Shown here one piece after another: positions 24,101 to 34,995 of a stretch of 64,000 nucleotides of DNA; positions within the stretch are counted from its first letter, which is position 1; each line of letters begins with the position of its first letter. This stretch comes from Piper betle (lineage: Eukaryota > Streptophyta > Magnoliopsida > Piperales > Piperaceae), in NCBI GenBank assembly GCA_033002965.1, contig JAURVB010005931.1, positions 1 through 64,000 on the forward strand, written 5' to 3'. Below the pieces are notes generated by a model. It had not been told where the DNA came from and did not search any database. It worked only from the letters and a program-made list of their open reading frames with translations. Made by a program: the position numbers and the translations under genes.

Positions 24101-24401
24101 GTATTGCCTTAGTGTAGCTTGGAGTGTTTATTGCATATAGAAATCATCCTCTTAGTTGAAAAGAAGGTGCAGCTTCTCTAGTGGATCGGAGTGCTCATTC
24201 ATGAGTCCTTAAAAGTTAAGATCCTTTGATGACAGCATGACCAATATACATCGTATGAAATTCAGTAAAGTGTCCATCTTAAGCTTTCTTGAGGGTTAAA
24301 ATCTACTTCTATAAAGTTTATACGACAGTAGTCTAATTTATAATTTTCTACATTATAACATCAAGATTTGGTCTGTCACTAGGCCGAATTTGGGTGTTAC
24401 A
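21165..24401 (+). repeat. Long LTR-like repeat ending GTGTTACA (copy D)
   Basis: From about 21400 to 24401 this region matches 40760-44219 in the same orientation with moderate identity. Shared blocks include CAAAGGC-CT near 21390, GGTTTCATCT-TTG-TA near 22865, GGCTGAGATCCC near 23085 and a GGCC-AATT-G-GTGTTACA end. The structure recalls the long gypsy LTRs elsewhere here, but I could not fix its start or find a target duplication. Open frames at 21719-22084 and 23782-24030 have no family resemblance. Confidence 0.55.
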
Positions 24402-25188
24402 AGGTCGAAGGAGAAGAAAGTGTCTTACCCTTCCGAAAGGTCACATTTGTGTATCCAATTGGCCCAAATAAAAATTAATGAGCCCAGTCATTGTTTCAAA
24501 AAAGTTAATTTATATTGAAGGTTTATTGGTTGTCTTCATTAGTAAACTAGATCTTATCCTAATAGGTATTACATATGGAACTGATTTAAGAATACCAAAA
24601 TCTACCTACGTCACGATATTCCGCCCTCATGATTTTTGCCCTAGGCCCGTTGGTATAGTGGTCTAGCTTATGAATACGGTCTCATGTTAGTTTTGATACA
24701 ATTTCTAATGATCAAGCTTAGTAAGTGTAAGTTGTTGAGCCTAAAATATTTCTTTAAAAATGTTTAAGCTGAAATATTGACCACCTATACTAATAAACCA
24801 GATATTACCCAAGTAATTATTTGATATGGAGTTAATTTGAGGAACATCGCAATCCAGGTCAGTACAATTTGCAGGTTTGCAAACTGCATGCACCAAATTT
24901 AACAAGGGTCATGTTTGATTTTGAAGAAGAATACAAGTGAGCTCAAATTTATTTAATTTAATTTAAAGGAAATATAGATAAATAGATGGATACTTCTCCA
25001 ACATGATTGTCTTCAACAACAACACTTTTTATTTTACAAGGCAACTAATTGAGCAATACACTTACATAGTTATTGAGAACCTGCCTAGAACACGAATGGA
25101 AGAACTCCTAGAAAAGGATGGCCATGCCCTCAACCAACAACCACTTTTTAAACACTCATTTTACGTTGCCCTTCACTTCAACCTAAGA
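24402..25188. other. Repeat remnants and 3' flank of the methylesterase gene
   Basis: Pieces resembling the TRIM-like unit of 16.6-17.6 kb recur near 24450-24600 and 24770-24850. A TTGGTATAGTGG stretch at 24651-24662 looks like a tRNA-type A box. The last ~180 bp before 25189 are probably the 3' untranslated region of the minus-strand gene. No protein gene is seen. Confidence 0.35.
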
Positions 25189-27412
25189 TTAGTAACGATT
25201 GGCAATGTCCAATAGATGAGAAAGCAGTCGTAATGGTGCAGATGCCATTGCGACATGATCTGTATTAATCTCCTTCACCTCTCTTGGGGGGAAGTTCCGA
25301 ATCATCTCCCGCTGGTAAGAAGTTTGTACCAATAGGTCTTGTGTGCTAACTATGTATATTCTTGGAACTGACGCATAATTTTCCTGTGTGAATGTAGTAT
25401 TGGAGAGGTCTTGCTGGAACAGTGATGAGGTTCTTATCAAAGTCAAAGCCAAAGCAACATCCTGTTTGTTACAAAAACATACAGACAATATATATATTAC
25501 TTTTACACGAATCATGATTAAATATTATTGCTCAGACTATAATTAGTTTGTAGAGAAGTGTAACCTCGTCTGAGCTTTTCTGATAGGCTTTGGTCCTCAA
25601 GTCGATTGGACCAAACAGCACCGTAGGATTCAACCTTGGTACTGTTAAGTTATTATTGATTTCGGTGTCCACAAAATATCGTGGAGGTAACCTTGCAAGA
25701 TACTTTAATCAAGGCATCAATTCATGGTCACACAAAAAGGGTTTTGAGTTAGACAATAATTAGATATGTACTACAACTTATATAGCGTATGTGACATACA
25801 CCTTTTATTTCAAGTAATTTAGCGGGGTCTTACTGCTCAAAATCCACATAGATAAATAAAAAATAAATAACATGGGTAATTATAAATTTTCAATTTAATC
25901 TAATACTTCTATCCTTTATCTTGATTATCAAAATAATTAGAATAAAAATTAATTTAAAAATATTTATTAATTAGTGCATCATTCAAAAATCTAAATGTAG
26001 GTCGTAATCATATCAAAGAAAGAAAAATTTTATCAAACTGCTACTTATAGGTTCTACTTTTAATATATATAAATACGATTTATACGATCCATTAAAATAA
26101 GTTCAAATAAAATGTATAGCTTATATAAGCTATATACGAGGTGTAGCTCATTTTGATTTTTCCCCAATTAATAAGGTCTTTCTTATTTAGAAACCATAAA
26201 ATTATAATTTAATTTACTCACTTCTATTTTTAGTTATGCATTAATAATAATTTTGTGTAAGAAAAAAAGGGTAAAATTGAAAAATAAGAAAAAGGACATG
26301 GGGTAGATACTGATTTAAAGTCTTCAATAGGAAACTATAGGCTTTAGATACATATATTATACTTTTGTGAATAAGAAATATATCTTTAAATATTATGAGG
26401 ACACAAGGCAGATTATTGTTTAAAGGCTTTTACTTTATTATATATACTAATAATATATCACATATAATATATATAAGAGACATGGACTGTCCCAATGAGA
26501 AAAAGGGCAAAATTATAAAATAATAAGCGTGATTGTGTTGCAATAGAAAATAAGAATAAAAAGGCAACTTCAAAGTTTATGAAGAGCATTATATATAGAA
26601 ATGAGTTGTACCATTTTTTGAGATCTATAATTAATCCACATAGATTTGCATCTCTTATCCAAACTAGATTTTAACCTGTAAACTTCGAGAATGATTATGT
26701 TGATGATGACGACGACGATGGCGTTCATGATTGTCAATCAGTAAATGATATTATGAAATGATAGTGTAAAGTCCACAAAAATGATACCATTCTTATTTAA
26801 GTATACGGTAAAAATGAAAGAGTAGTACCTCCTGAATTGGATTGAATGCATTGTTTATAGTGTCTGGCATAAACGCTGAAAGGAAAACACCAACTAAAAT
26901 CTTCTCCGGGTAGAGTTCTGATAGCCAAGCTATAGAAATGCCTCCAAAGCTATGCCCTACAAGGATCACCTTCTCAGATGCAGGCAGGTCTTCTATTACA
27001 TCCACCAATGGCTTCACAAAGTCTGGAAACCCATTGAGGTCAGTTAGGTTTTCCGGCCGGCGACCCGAGGCCCCCAAGTCGACCGCTGTAACGTTGTGGC
27101 CCGCCTTCACAAGAAAGGGAATCAACTTGTACCATGACCAAGCTCCTTGGCATGCTCCATGGACAAGCACAAAATGCTTTCTCTTTGTTTGTGTTAGTTG
27201 TGAGTCATTGCTCACCTCATCATGATGACTTCCAAGCTCCTAATTAAAAAAATTAAATACATCAAACCTGAAAATTACAAGTTAAAACATCCATAAAAAG
27301 CGCTGATTAATGTAAGAAATGGGTTGGTTGTAATCACCTTATCAGCAATGGTAGGATGAGCAAGAAGAAGAGCAAACAAAATGGTTGCAATGATGGTCCT
27401 TGACATTGCCAT
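25189..27412 (-). CDS. Methylesterase-family alpha/beta hydrolase with signal peptide (4 exons)
   Basis: Minus-strand exons 27412-27338, 27239-26829, 25702-25565 and 25461-25189 join in phase 0 to give 298 residues. The family (MES/SABP2, polyneuridine-aldehyde esterase and hydroxynitrile-lyase relatives) hydrolyses methyl esters of hormones such as salicylate, jasmonate or indole acetate. HFVLVHGACQGAWSWYKL (47-64) forms the oxyanion region and GHSFGG gives the nucleophile Ser122. Asp250 in VSTQDLLV and His277 in TDHVAM complete the catalytic triad. The fourth exon carries the usual YASVPRIYIV and LLDIANRY ends. The first exon (MAMSRTIIATILFALLLAH...) encodes a hydrophobic signal peptide with likely cleavage after IA (23), whereas most family members are about 260 residues and lack one. 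That suggests an apoplastic or endomembrane enzyme. All splice sites are GT-AG. The weakest junction is the acceptor before exon 3 (TTAAAG). Substrate cannot be told. Confidence 0.85.
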
Positions 27413-27503
27413 TGGGGAGGAAACAACGTAGCACAAGGGGCCTTACCCCTTGATGAAAAGAGAGAAGTGCAGGATGGCGTTGAGGGAAGTCCGAAACAAT
27501 TGC

Positions 27504-27511
27504 ATTTTATA
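27504..27511 (-). promoter_or_regulatory. TATA box of the methylesterase-like gene
   Basis: TATAAAAT read on the minus strand, about 95 bases before the ATG at 27412. This spacing supports that start and the signal-peptide exon. Confidence 0.6.
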
Positions 27512-28797
27512 GGCAAGAGATGGGCATCCGGTAGTTTCCTTGGGGTTAAAACTTCTTTTTACTCTAAAAACTCTTCTGAGTATATTTCATTACTTGCTAG
27601 TAAAACTCGGAAAGACTTATTGGTTAACTTTATTTGATACAGGAGTCAAATAATAAAAATTGTTGAAATTAATATATTATTTTGAAAATTTTAATAAAAA
27701 GAGTTATATTCAGGTATTCATACTCACAATTTACAATTATCCCCATTCTCCCGGCCCTGTCACAATGACAGCTTCCAAAGGGCCGGTGAGGATGAGCCAG
27801 CTTCCAAAGGGCCCTTACAAATCATAAATTATGAATAATGGCATCCTTTTTATAAGTTTCTCTATTATTTTTCTTTTAATTTGATTAAATCATATTAATT
27901 GAAAGTAATGCTAAACATCTATTTGTCAAATTTTCTTTTGAATGAGAACTTATTTTCTGTAATCTATTGTTCGTTTGATTGAACAAATAGTATAAATGAT
28001 TCCGAATATGTTGCAGTCAACTCTCCTACACACTTCTTTGAAGGGTACAAATGGATGCAAGTTGCGGCTAATTACGGTTTATTTTAATTTTCAAGTTTGA
28101 ATTTTAATTATTTTTAGAATTTAATTTTCAACAACTCTCGTATGGAATGTAAAGATTGATTAAACTATTTATAATCCACTACTTCTGAATGGTTGACAAA
28201 TTTCCAAATGGTTGACAATGTGTTACATAACTATAACCTATTAATTAAATACACAAACAGGTGTGACAAAGATCAATCAATTGAAGGCACATACGGACCA
28301 AATTATTATTATTTTAGCATCCCTAACAATAATGATGTAAATGTGTATTTTTTTTAGATATATTTTCAATGTTCCAGTACAGATCATAGAATCAATAATG
28401 AAAATGACTGATAAAAAGACAATGACAATGACAATGACGGACTATCAAACAAATCAATGCTAACTAAACATGATTGCTTCTATTTTTTCCTTTTTTTCTC
28501 TTTTGGGTAATCGATAAAGAATATTGTTTGCAAATAATTGAATTCAAAAAATTTTTTAACAAAGTAGTCACCTAATTTGTGCTATTAGTATTAATTGGTT
28601 TATTATGGTTGGTCTGTCCAATATGTGGTTGACTTTTTGCTCAAGGTAAATCACTTTTATGGGGATAATATGGCCCTTATAAGTCTTAGGGGACACCATG
28701 AATTACCGCGTCCAAAATACACTTCTTTCGCCAATTGCCTGTTATACCACAAAAAAGGGTCAGAAATATTATAGGCAAGCTAGAAGAGGAACGTGGG
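27512..28797. other. Intergenic, AT-rich
   Basis: This is the upstream region of the methylesterase-like gene. A CAGCTTCCAAAGGGCC block occurs twice, near 27769 and 27799. An ACAATG run (four short copies) lies near 28420. No gene is visible. Confidence 0.4.
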
Positions 28798-28805
28798 CTC
28801 CTAGC

Positions 28806-29271
28806 TATGGGTTAGCATAATTCCCTAAAAACCAAAAATCGAAGAAAACCAAATAAGAATTAGCAATTTGGTTTGGTTCAAAAATTGTCCGGTTTGGTTT
28901 TTGGTAAGGCCGTTAACAAATTGATGAGTATATTGATGTTTCAGTTTGGAATCAAACCGAACTAAATTAATTGACATTTATGTTAATTATCATGAAATTA
29001 TATTAAATTTTTATTATTTAATATGATATATACATTTAAAATTACTTATTAAATGGTTATATATGTTCAAAAAAATAATGATCTAGTTTTAATTAAATAA
29101 TTTAAAAAATTATTTTCATGGCTATGATGTAATTTGGTTAATCGGTTACTGAGCCAAATTAACGCAAATATCTCGGTTCTAGTTTGGGTTTGGTTACGAA
29201 ATCCGGCTGCCAAATGAAATTTAGTTATAAATTTGGTTCGGTTGATTCTGAACGCTGAGTGCTCACCCCCA
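28806..29271. mobile_element. hAT-type MITE with 8-bp target duplication
   Basis: The 466-bp element starts TATGGGTTAGCATAATTCC and ends GAGTGCTCACCCCCA, imperfect terminal inverted repeats of the GGGGTGAGCA class common in plant hAT MITEs. The flanks carry the same eight bases, CTCCTAGC at 28798-28805 and CTCCTAGC at 29272-29279, as expected for a hAT transposase. Internally it is rich in GGTTTGGTT/AACCGAACC motifs and has no coding capacity. Confidence 0.85.
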
Positions 29272-29279
29272 CTCCTAGC

Positions 29280-32200
29280 ACTGATTCACAGATTCTACAC
29301 TTCTGGCTTTCCGGAGTTTAAGTGTGCTGGCCATAACTCGGCAAATCAGGCGAGTTAAATGGCTTGACTGGCCGAGTTAATTGCATCAATATATAAAATG
29401 TGAACTCGCTCACTTTGGTTGGCCTCCGTATTTGACTCGGCGGTACATCAAGCCAAGCTGATTGGACGAGCGTGTCAAGTCGAAAGCAAGTTTAAAAACT
29501 ATGCTTTTATTGACTTGGCTTAAGCAAGACTTGTTTTCAAATAGTAGCCTGCATCTCCTCTATTCGTTATGCATTTTGGGCTTGAATTTCGGTAATTTAT
29601 GCTTGAAGGTTTCCTACACGCAAGACGAATAAAGATACAGGCTCGCGGTCAACCCCTTCATATTCCAGGAAGCCATGTTACAAGCTAACTTGTATATTGC
29701 ATGTTACTTTTGACAGGTTTAAGCAAAAGGCTAAGACATGAAAAACAATCAAGGTAAGCTTAATGTCGATTAGAAACGAGATGGCACAGAGGATGTTCCT
29801 CAAGGTTGATCGCATAGAAGCACTTTTATGGGATGAAGATTTTGAGATCCCCACAATTAGCCCTACATTTAATATTTTTGCGAAATTTAGTATATTAATA
29901 ACGGTGCACTTATATATTTTCAATTAATTTGGTTAGCCATGTTGAAGAGCCAATATTAGTAATCAATGATCTTATATGATGTTGTTCTATATGGTATCCA
30001 AGTCGATACAACATCGAATTACATAGTGGGCTGGAGAGCATCATTATTTTAAAATTCTTTTTTCACTGATTCAAAAACTCCATGAGTTGACTCCACTCTT
30101 TAGATCATAGTTTTAAATTCCCTAGTGCATTGCCTGGTTGTACTTAATATATTACGTACCACTTTTAAATCCTGTACAATTTAAGCCTTCATAATATTTT
30201 AATCTGTAGGAGGCTTTTCAATATAAAATTTTCTCAATATCCAGCTTAATTTTGTTGAAAATTCCGATATTTTAACGAGTAAACAATAAAATATTGATGA
30301 TAAAGCACATTTTTATTATTTCATAGAATATCTTATTTATAATTATAGAAACTTTGGTTGAACCCTCTAACCTAGTTTAACCAAATATACCCCATGTTGG
30401 CTATAAATTTAGTACGGTAATTCATAGAGTTTGAAACTATCCTTTGGATTTTCGAGTCAAACATTATAGATGGCTATTTATTTAAAGATTTTGTGATTGA
30501 CTTTCTGAATTATGTAAAAAAATTATTAAAATATATTAGTTTTCTATTAATTTAGTTAAATCAACACTTTGAAGTGGTGAAAATTATTATTTTTATTTAT
30601 TTCAAGTGCCAAAGAGAGCACTATATACTAAATTCAAATAACCCATTTTTGTTGGATTGAAAAAATGCTGTAATTGATTTGACTCCTTATTTGACTTCAC
30701 TGGTTGAGTTTTAATCTTGCGTTTTTAAACAATGGACTGCGTAAGCTAGGCCCATGGGCAGAAAAAATTTCGAAGATGAAATTTTGTCAACTGGGCCGAC
30801 ATGAGATCCAAAAAAATAATTTTGCTAGTAATAAAATTTGGTACATATGGTTATAGATCTTAGATTAATCAGTTTAAAAGAATGATACAAGCCTACTAGT
30901 TTGCACTGAAGTTAGCTTGCTACAAAGATAAAATCAGGGCACGATTTTAACAACCGTTTAGGGTATTATAACTATCCGAAACAATTTAAGAATCATTGAT
31001 CTAGAATGATAAGGCCCTCATTGATATGATAATATTCTTGTAATTGAGCACTCATATCGTGAAAATGAAAGTTTTAATTTGTGATTAAATATGATTGGAG
31101 ATGCCGGTTCCTTCATAAGGTTTTTGAGTTGGATGTGCTTATTTTATTATTGTGATTATGTTATAAATAGTGCCTTATGATACCTATTGTGATCATTTGA
31201 AATGATTAAACAAGCTTATTTTATGAATTAATCCATTAAATAAACTAGCCAACTTTAATATGCATGGCTTATGTGATAAAATGAGTGGTAGATGTGATAT
31301 ATAATATAGGAATGCTCATATTTTTTATTAAATATACAAATTTGTTAAGTCTACTGTACTATATATTTTTTTAAACAACTATTGTTCTATTTATATATAC
31401 TTGGAATAGTACTTGCAACTAATTACGAAATGGTTACGTAAATATATAATGCTAGAAGTTATGTATATTATGTTGGCTTATGGTTTTTCATATCGTTTAT
31501 TCTTTTCTTAATTAATCGTAGGGACACATTTTATTTCCTGGGTTACTTTGGATTAAAATTTTTTATAAGACAAATTAAATATCTATCATAATTCATACAT
31601 TAGTTTGTACATACATCATTGACTATCTAGTTTGTAAATTGTAATATGTGGTTTAATCAAGTTCAGCCTACAAATTACAGCTAAAAGTCTTTGATCCGAG
31701 CTAAGCTCGTGCTTGTTTCAGAAGTCGGCAAACCAAGCCGTGGTTAAACCAAAAGCTGGGCTAGTTGCAATCCGAACCGAACTGATTGACTACTTACCCG
31801 CTTACACCTTTAACATGTCAAGAAATGCATACATAAAATACAAATTTTATGTATGTACAAACTGCCATCACCACTAAAATACCAAAAGTAGACCAACCCA
31901 AACAACACTTAGCTTGATCAAAATAAGCATAAAGCAGTTTACGAGGGTACATGCATTGATGCATTTCACCATGCAACGTATGCGTTATTTATCGCATGGC
32001 ACACCGAAATATTCTTCCTTCGCAAGGTTCATATGTCTACCAATGTATTCCCAATAACAACAAATGAATAACAAAGTACTAGTGTTGCAGTCACACTATT
32101 TTGTTCAATCACAAAAGTTGCATGAATTAGCTTCTCAATGTCCTCATTTAATATCTCTAACAATACATACCACTGCACTTCTTTCAATTCTAACCAGATA

Positions 32201-32299
32201 TTTGTAAGCTGATACTCACTTCCTTCACAAACATCCGAGCTTGAAGAGATGGTGATTCTAATCTATACACTTATAAGCTGCTAGTCTCTTCATTTCCAG
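29280..32299. other. Long intergenic region, repeat remnants only
   Basis: No gene is seen in 3 kb. A GAGTTA/AACTCG-rich block lies at 29300-29520. A single TRIM-like unit lies at about 29840-29995 and is followed by TATGGTATCCAAG, a weak primer-site match. A block with GGCAAACCAAGCCG lies near 31730. Around 32090-32130 a segment resembles 34287-34335, part of the B3-like gene duplication. Confidence 0.4.
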
Positions 32300-32708
32300 G
32301 AACAGCCAGTACATGGTGCGGATTCATGTGTCAACGGACAAGAGTTGATCCACCGTAGGTCAATCACAATCCCTGAGGAGCTATACTCCACCGTGACAAC
32401 CGATAAGAGTGCAACAACAAATGCGGGAGCAGAGGTTGAATGCCGAAGCCTATGATCCACGTCCGAATTTGGGGGATATTGCAATTAGCATACAAGGAGA
32501 GAATTGGGTACTTCACGCTAGCTGGGGAGCAATGTTCAGTGAGTGTGATATAGAGGAATTGGTAGTTCTCAGCATGCGGATCTTCTTTGAAGGGTGGAAC
32601 AACGAGGCCAAGTTCTTGTTCAGGCTTGATGGTAATGTCCCCAGGAGTGGCCGCTTTCCATCAATGACAGAGCTGCAACGGGCAGCTTCTCATAGTAGAG
32701 GAATGTGA
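32300..32708 (+). pseudogene. Frameshifted paralogue of the B3-like gene
   Basis: After a good acceptor (CATTTCCAG at 32291-32299) one frame reads EQPVHGADSCVNGQELIHRR, then SITIPEELYS, and stops near 32455. The homologous reading continues in another frame as DIAISIQGENWVLHASWGAMF, FSECDIEELVVLS and FLFRLDGNVP. The two halves together align with the intact protein at 34465-34995: IPEELYS with VLPSAASES, and the W-x-x-MF-ECDIEE block with W-x-x-IFEAFNISEN. One base shift near 32445 separates them. An ATG at 32421 could still give a 95-residue protein. It is either a pseudogene or a gene with an error at the shift. Confidence 0.55.
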
Positions 32709-33681
32709 AGATGCACAGAGAATTTCTGGAATAAATAAGCCCTCGTCTGTACTGGCATAGGCAATAATATTATGATCTATAGTTGTTTGATCTAGGAAGT
32801 TTAATGAATACCATTGATTTGCGCTTTAGTTTGAGTTGTGATTTATTGTTGAATTGGAATTAATGGTGATGATGATTATCAATGAAAAGCATGATCACGG
32901 TTGTTCTATTTCAAACGGTAAAAAACTGGGTTCTTAAGTTCTTAAGTTCTTAAGTTTTCACCTTATTAGTTCTCACTCTTATAAGTATTTCTTCTTTGTT
33001 TGAATATATATAAGAGTGCAAGTAACACCAGACCCGGAATTTTTTGGGTACTCAGGTACTCATGGCAAGAAATTTCAAGATTATTATAATGAAAATCGTA
33101 CATGTATGTGATCCTCATATACGTAGATTATTTGAAGTACCCCATTCATGATTATGCTAATTAATTAAGAAAGATGTATATAACTAATGTCTATGCTAAT
33201 CGAGAGAACTTAATGAAATCTGTTGTACGATTTTTTTCTTCATTCTAGCAGTTACATGCACTTTTAAATTGTAAATTAAAGAAAAAGGATGCGAAACCAA
33301 AGTAATAGTTTATATATCTTTGTAATTTTTAATCTTTACCTTTATATAAGCAAATCTACTGGAAGTGGTCATATTAAGGTTACTTGGTCATGTTTTCATT
33401 CAAAAGAATAAATGGAAGGAACCTATCATGGTCTGTATCAATTCGCTAGAACAAAAATTTACAACATAGTGCAATATACATTGAATCATTGGAGAGTCAT
33501 GTTGATGTATACATCTATATATATACCTTAACAGCAGCCATCTACATTAGGTTCATCAGGTATTTCTGAACATGAACTAACCTAAATAAAATCTATGCCT
33601 TACTAGCCACCATGCAATCCAAACTCCAATATGTTAGATATGGTCAGGGATTTGTTTTATCAATTGCCATAGGAAATTTTC
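32709..33681. other. Intergenic
   Basis: A triple GTTCTTAA repeat lies near 32930-32955. Otherwise AT-rich sequence without a gene. Confidence 0.4.
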
Positions 33682-33800
33682 TGTAGCACTTGATTGATTG
33701 GTGTAAGTCACCTAAATTAGTGGGGTTTAAAAAAATAACTGTAGTAATTAAATTAATCTCTTTTAATTTAGGTGATTAACACCATCATGCAAGTGCTACA
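33682..33800. repeat. 119-bp foldback (hairpin) repeat
   Basis: TGTAGCACTTG...CACCTAAATTA at 33682-33720 pairs with 33762-33800 (TAATTTAGGTG...CAAGTGCTACA) across a ~41-bp loop, with a few mismatches. It has the form of a tiny foldback MITE or a small-RNA precursor-like hairpin. I saw no target duplication. Confidence 0.6.
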
Positions 33801-34367
33801 TCGGACTTGCTACAATATTTGCTACTGCCGATAGATATTATTATTATTATTAATTAGCCGATGGTCAGAATTTACAACCATTCATTGAATTGTCGTAACC
33901 GAGGGGTGTTACAATTTATTTTGTAACCGGCGCTTATTGACTTTGTATATATTTATATCGAAAAAGGGCATCGATTGGATTTGGTACTTTCCTCCTGAAC
34001 TTGATAACTTTGAGAATTCTGTAGTTTAACCTCATTCTTCAATACGTGATCTTGCAAACGGGAGGATATTTAAACATTGTATGAAAAAGGTAAATAATTT
34101 TATACTAGGTGCTTTAATTTATTTATGGGTAAGATTAGATCAATTTAATCTTCCCGATATATATTATGTATACACATATATGACATGGTGATATTAATAT
34201 CAAAATTAATAGAAGTCTAGAATATCGAATCAGTTAAAGAGTTATTGAAGATGATCTTCTCATGACTCATCTGCAACTGCTTCCTACAATCACACTAAAT
34301 TGTTCTACGTCCAACCACAAGAGTTGCATGAAAACTTCACCACCAGGCTTTCCTCCTTTCGTACCCA
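33801..34367. other. Upstream region of the B3-like gene
   Basis: AT-rich, with an ATTATT run near 33840. Positions 34284-34335 match 32090-32130, showing that the duplication of this gene pair included upstream sequence. A TATATATT box follows at 34368. Confidence 0.4.
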
Positions 34368-34375
34368 TATATATT
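34368..34375 (+). promoter_or_regulatory. Putative TATA box of the B3-like gene
   Basis: TATATATT lies 97 bases before the ATG at 34465, so translation probably starts there rather than further upstream. Confidence 0.4.
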
Positions 34376-34464
34376 TGAGCAATTGCCCACAAAATTGCAC
34401 CCATACACTGCATAACCATCAAGCATTTCTTCCCCCATCATCCACAGACAGGAAAGGAGAGAAG

Positions 34465-34995
34465 ATGAGTAGATTTGCGAAAGAGTACCAACTGCTTACT
34501 GCTACTCACCCAGGCAGCAGCTTCCATTTCATCCATCAATTTCATCTCCTCCCCAATGTCATGGAAGGCATGATCAATGAAAGCCGCTTTGTTCTTCCTA
34601 GTGCGGCCAGTGAGAGCTTGCTCTCTAAATTGAATGCTGCTGAAAGAGAGCTAGTAGTTGTTGGGCAGGGTCTGGAGTGCCCAGTTTTCTGTGACTCAAG
34701 GATGATCATCAAAGGTGAAGAACAGAACGCAATTACCCTTCAATGTGATTGGAAGGGTATATTCGAAGCGTTCAACATAAGTGAGAATGCCCTTTTGAGC
34801 TTCTGGCTTCGCCAACCAGATATCTTGTTCATAATCAAGGTTGAAGGGTATGTGGGCATGGGTGACCCACTTCCGGCGATCCCGGAGCATATAGTCTTGT
34901 CTCCTCCGGTTGAGGATGCCGGCGAGAAAGATGGAGGTGGTGCCGAAGGTCAGGACGGCGGTGGCTCCGGCAAGCGAAGGAGGGTTGATTCTTGA
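34465..34995 (+). CDS. Small B3-like protein with C-terminal basic tail
   Basis: A single exon encodes 176 residues. The central part has a layout resembling plant B3 DNA-binding domains of the DUF313 type. SRFVLPSAASES (about 40-51) may correspond to the first strand and proline turn. It is followed by LLSKLNAAEREL and a hydrophobic VVVGQGLECPV strand. ITLQCDWKGIFEAFNISENA then matches the W-x-x-(V/I)-x-x-x-x-L-x-x-x-D region, and LLSFWLRQPDILFIIKVEG matches the end strands. The C-terminus is acidic then glycine-rich and ends GKRRRVDS, a possible nuclear localisation signal. B3 proteins are plant transcription factors; DNA contact residues cannot be confirmed here. A frameshifted paralogue lies 2 kb upstream in the same orientation. 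The B3 assignment rests on pattern only. Confidence 0.5.
   Translation: MSRFAKEYQLLTATHPGSSFHFIHQFHLLPNVMEGMINESRFVLPSAASESLLSKLNAAERELVVVGQGLECPVFCDSRMIIKGEEQNAITLQCDWKGIFEAFNISENALLSFWLRQPDILFIIKVEGYVGMGDPLPAIPEHIVLSPPVEDAGEKDGGGAEGQDGGGSGKRRRVDS

Noticed and set aside
27334..27516. A 60-codon minus-strand frame overlapping the first methylesterase exon
   Set aside because: It is out of frame with the signal-peptide exon that splices in phase to the enzyme, and it overlaps the TATA box.
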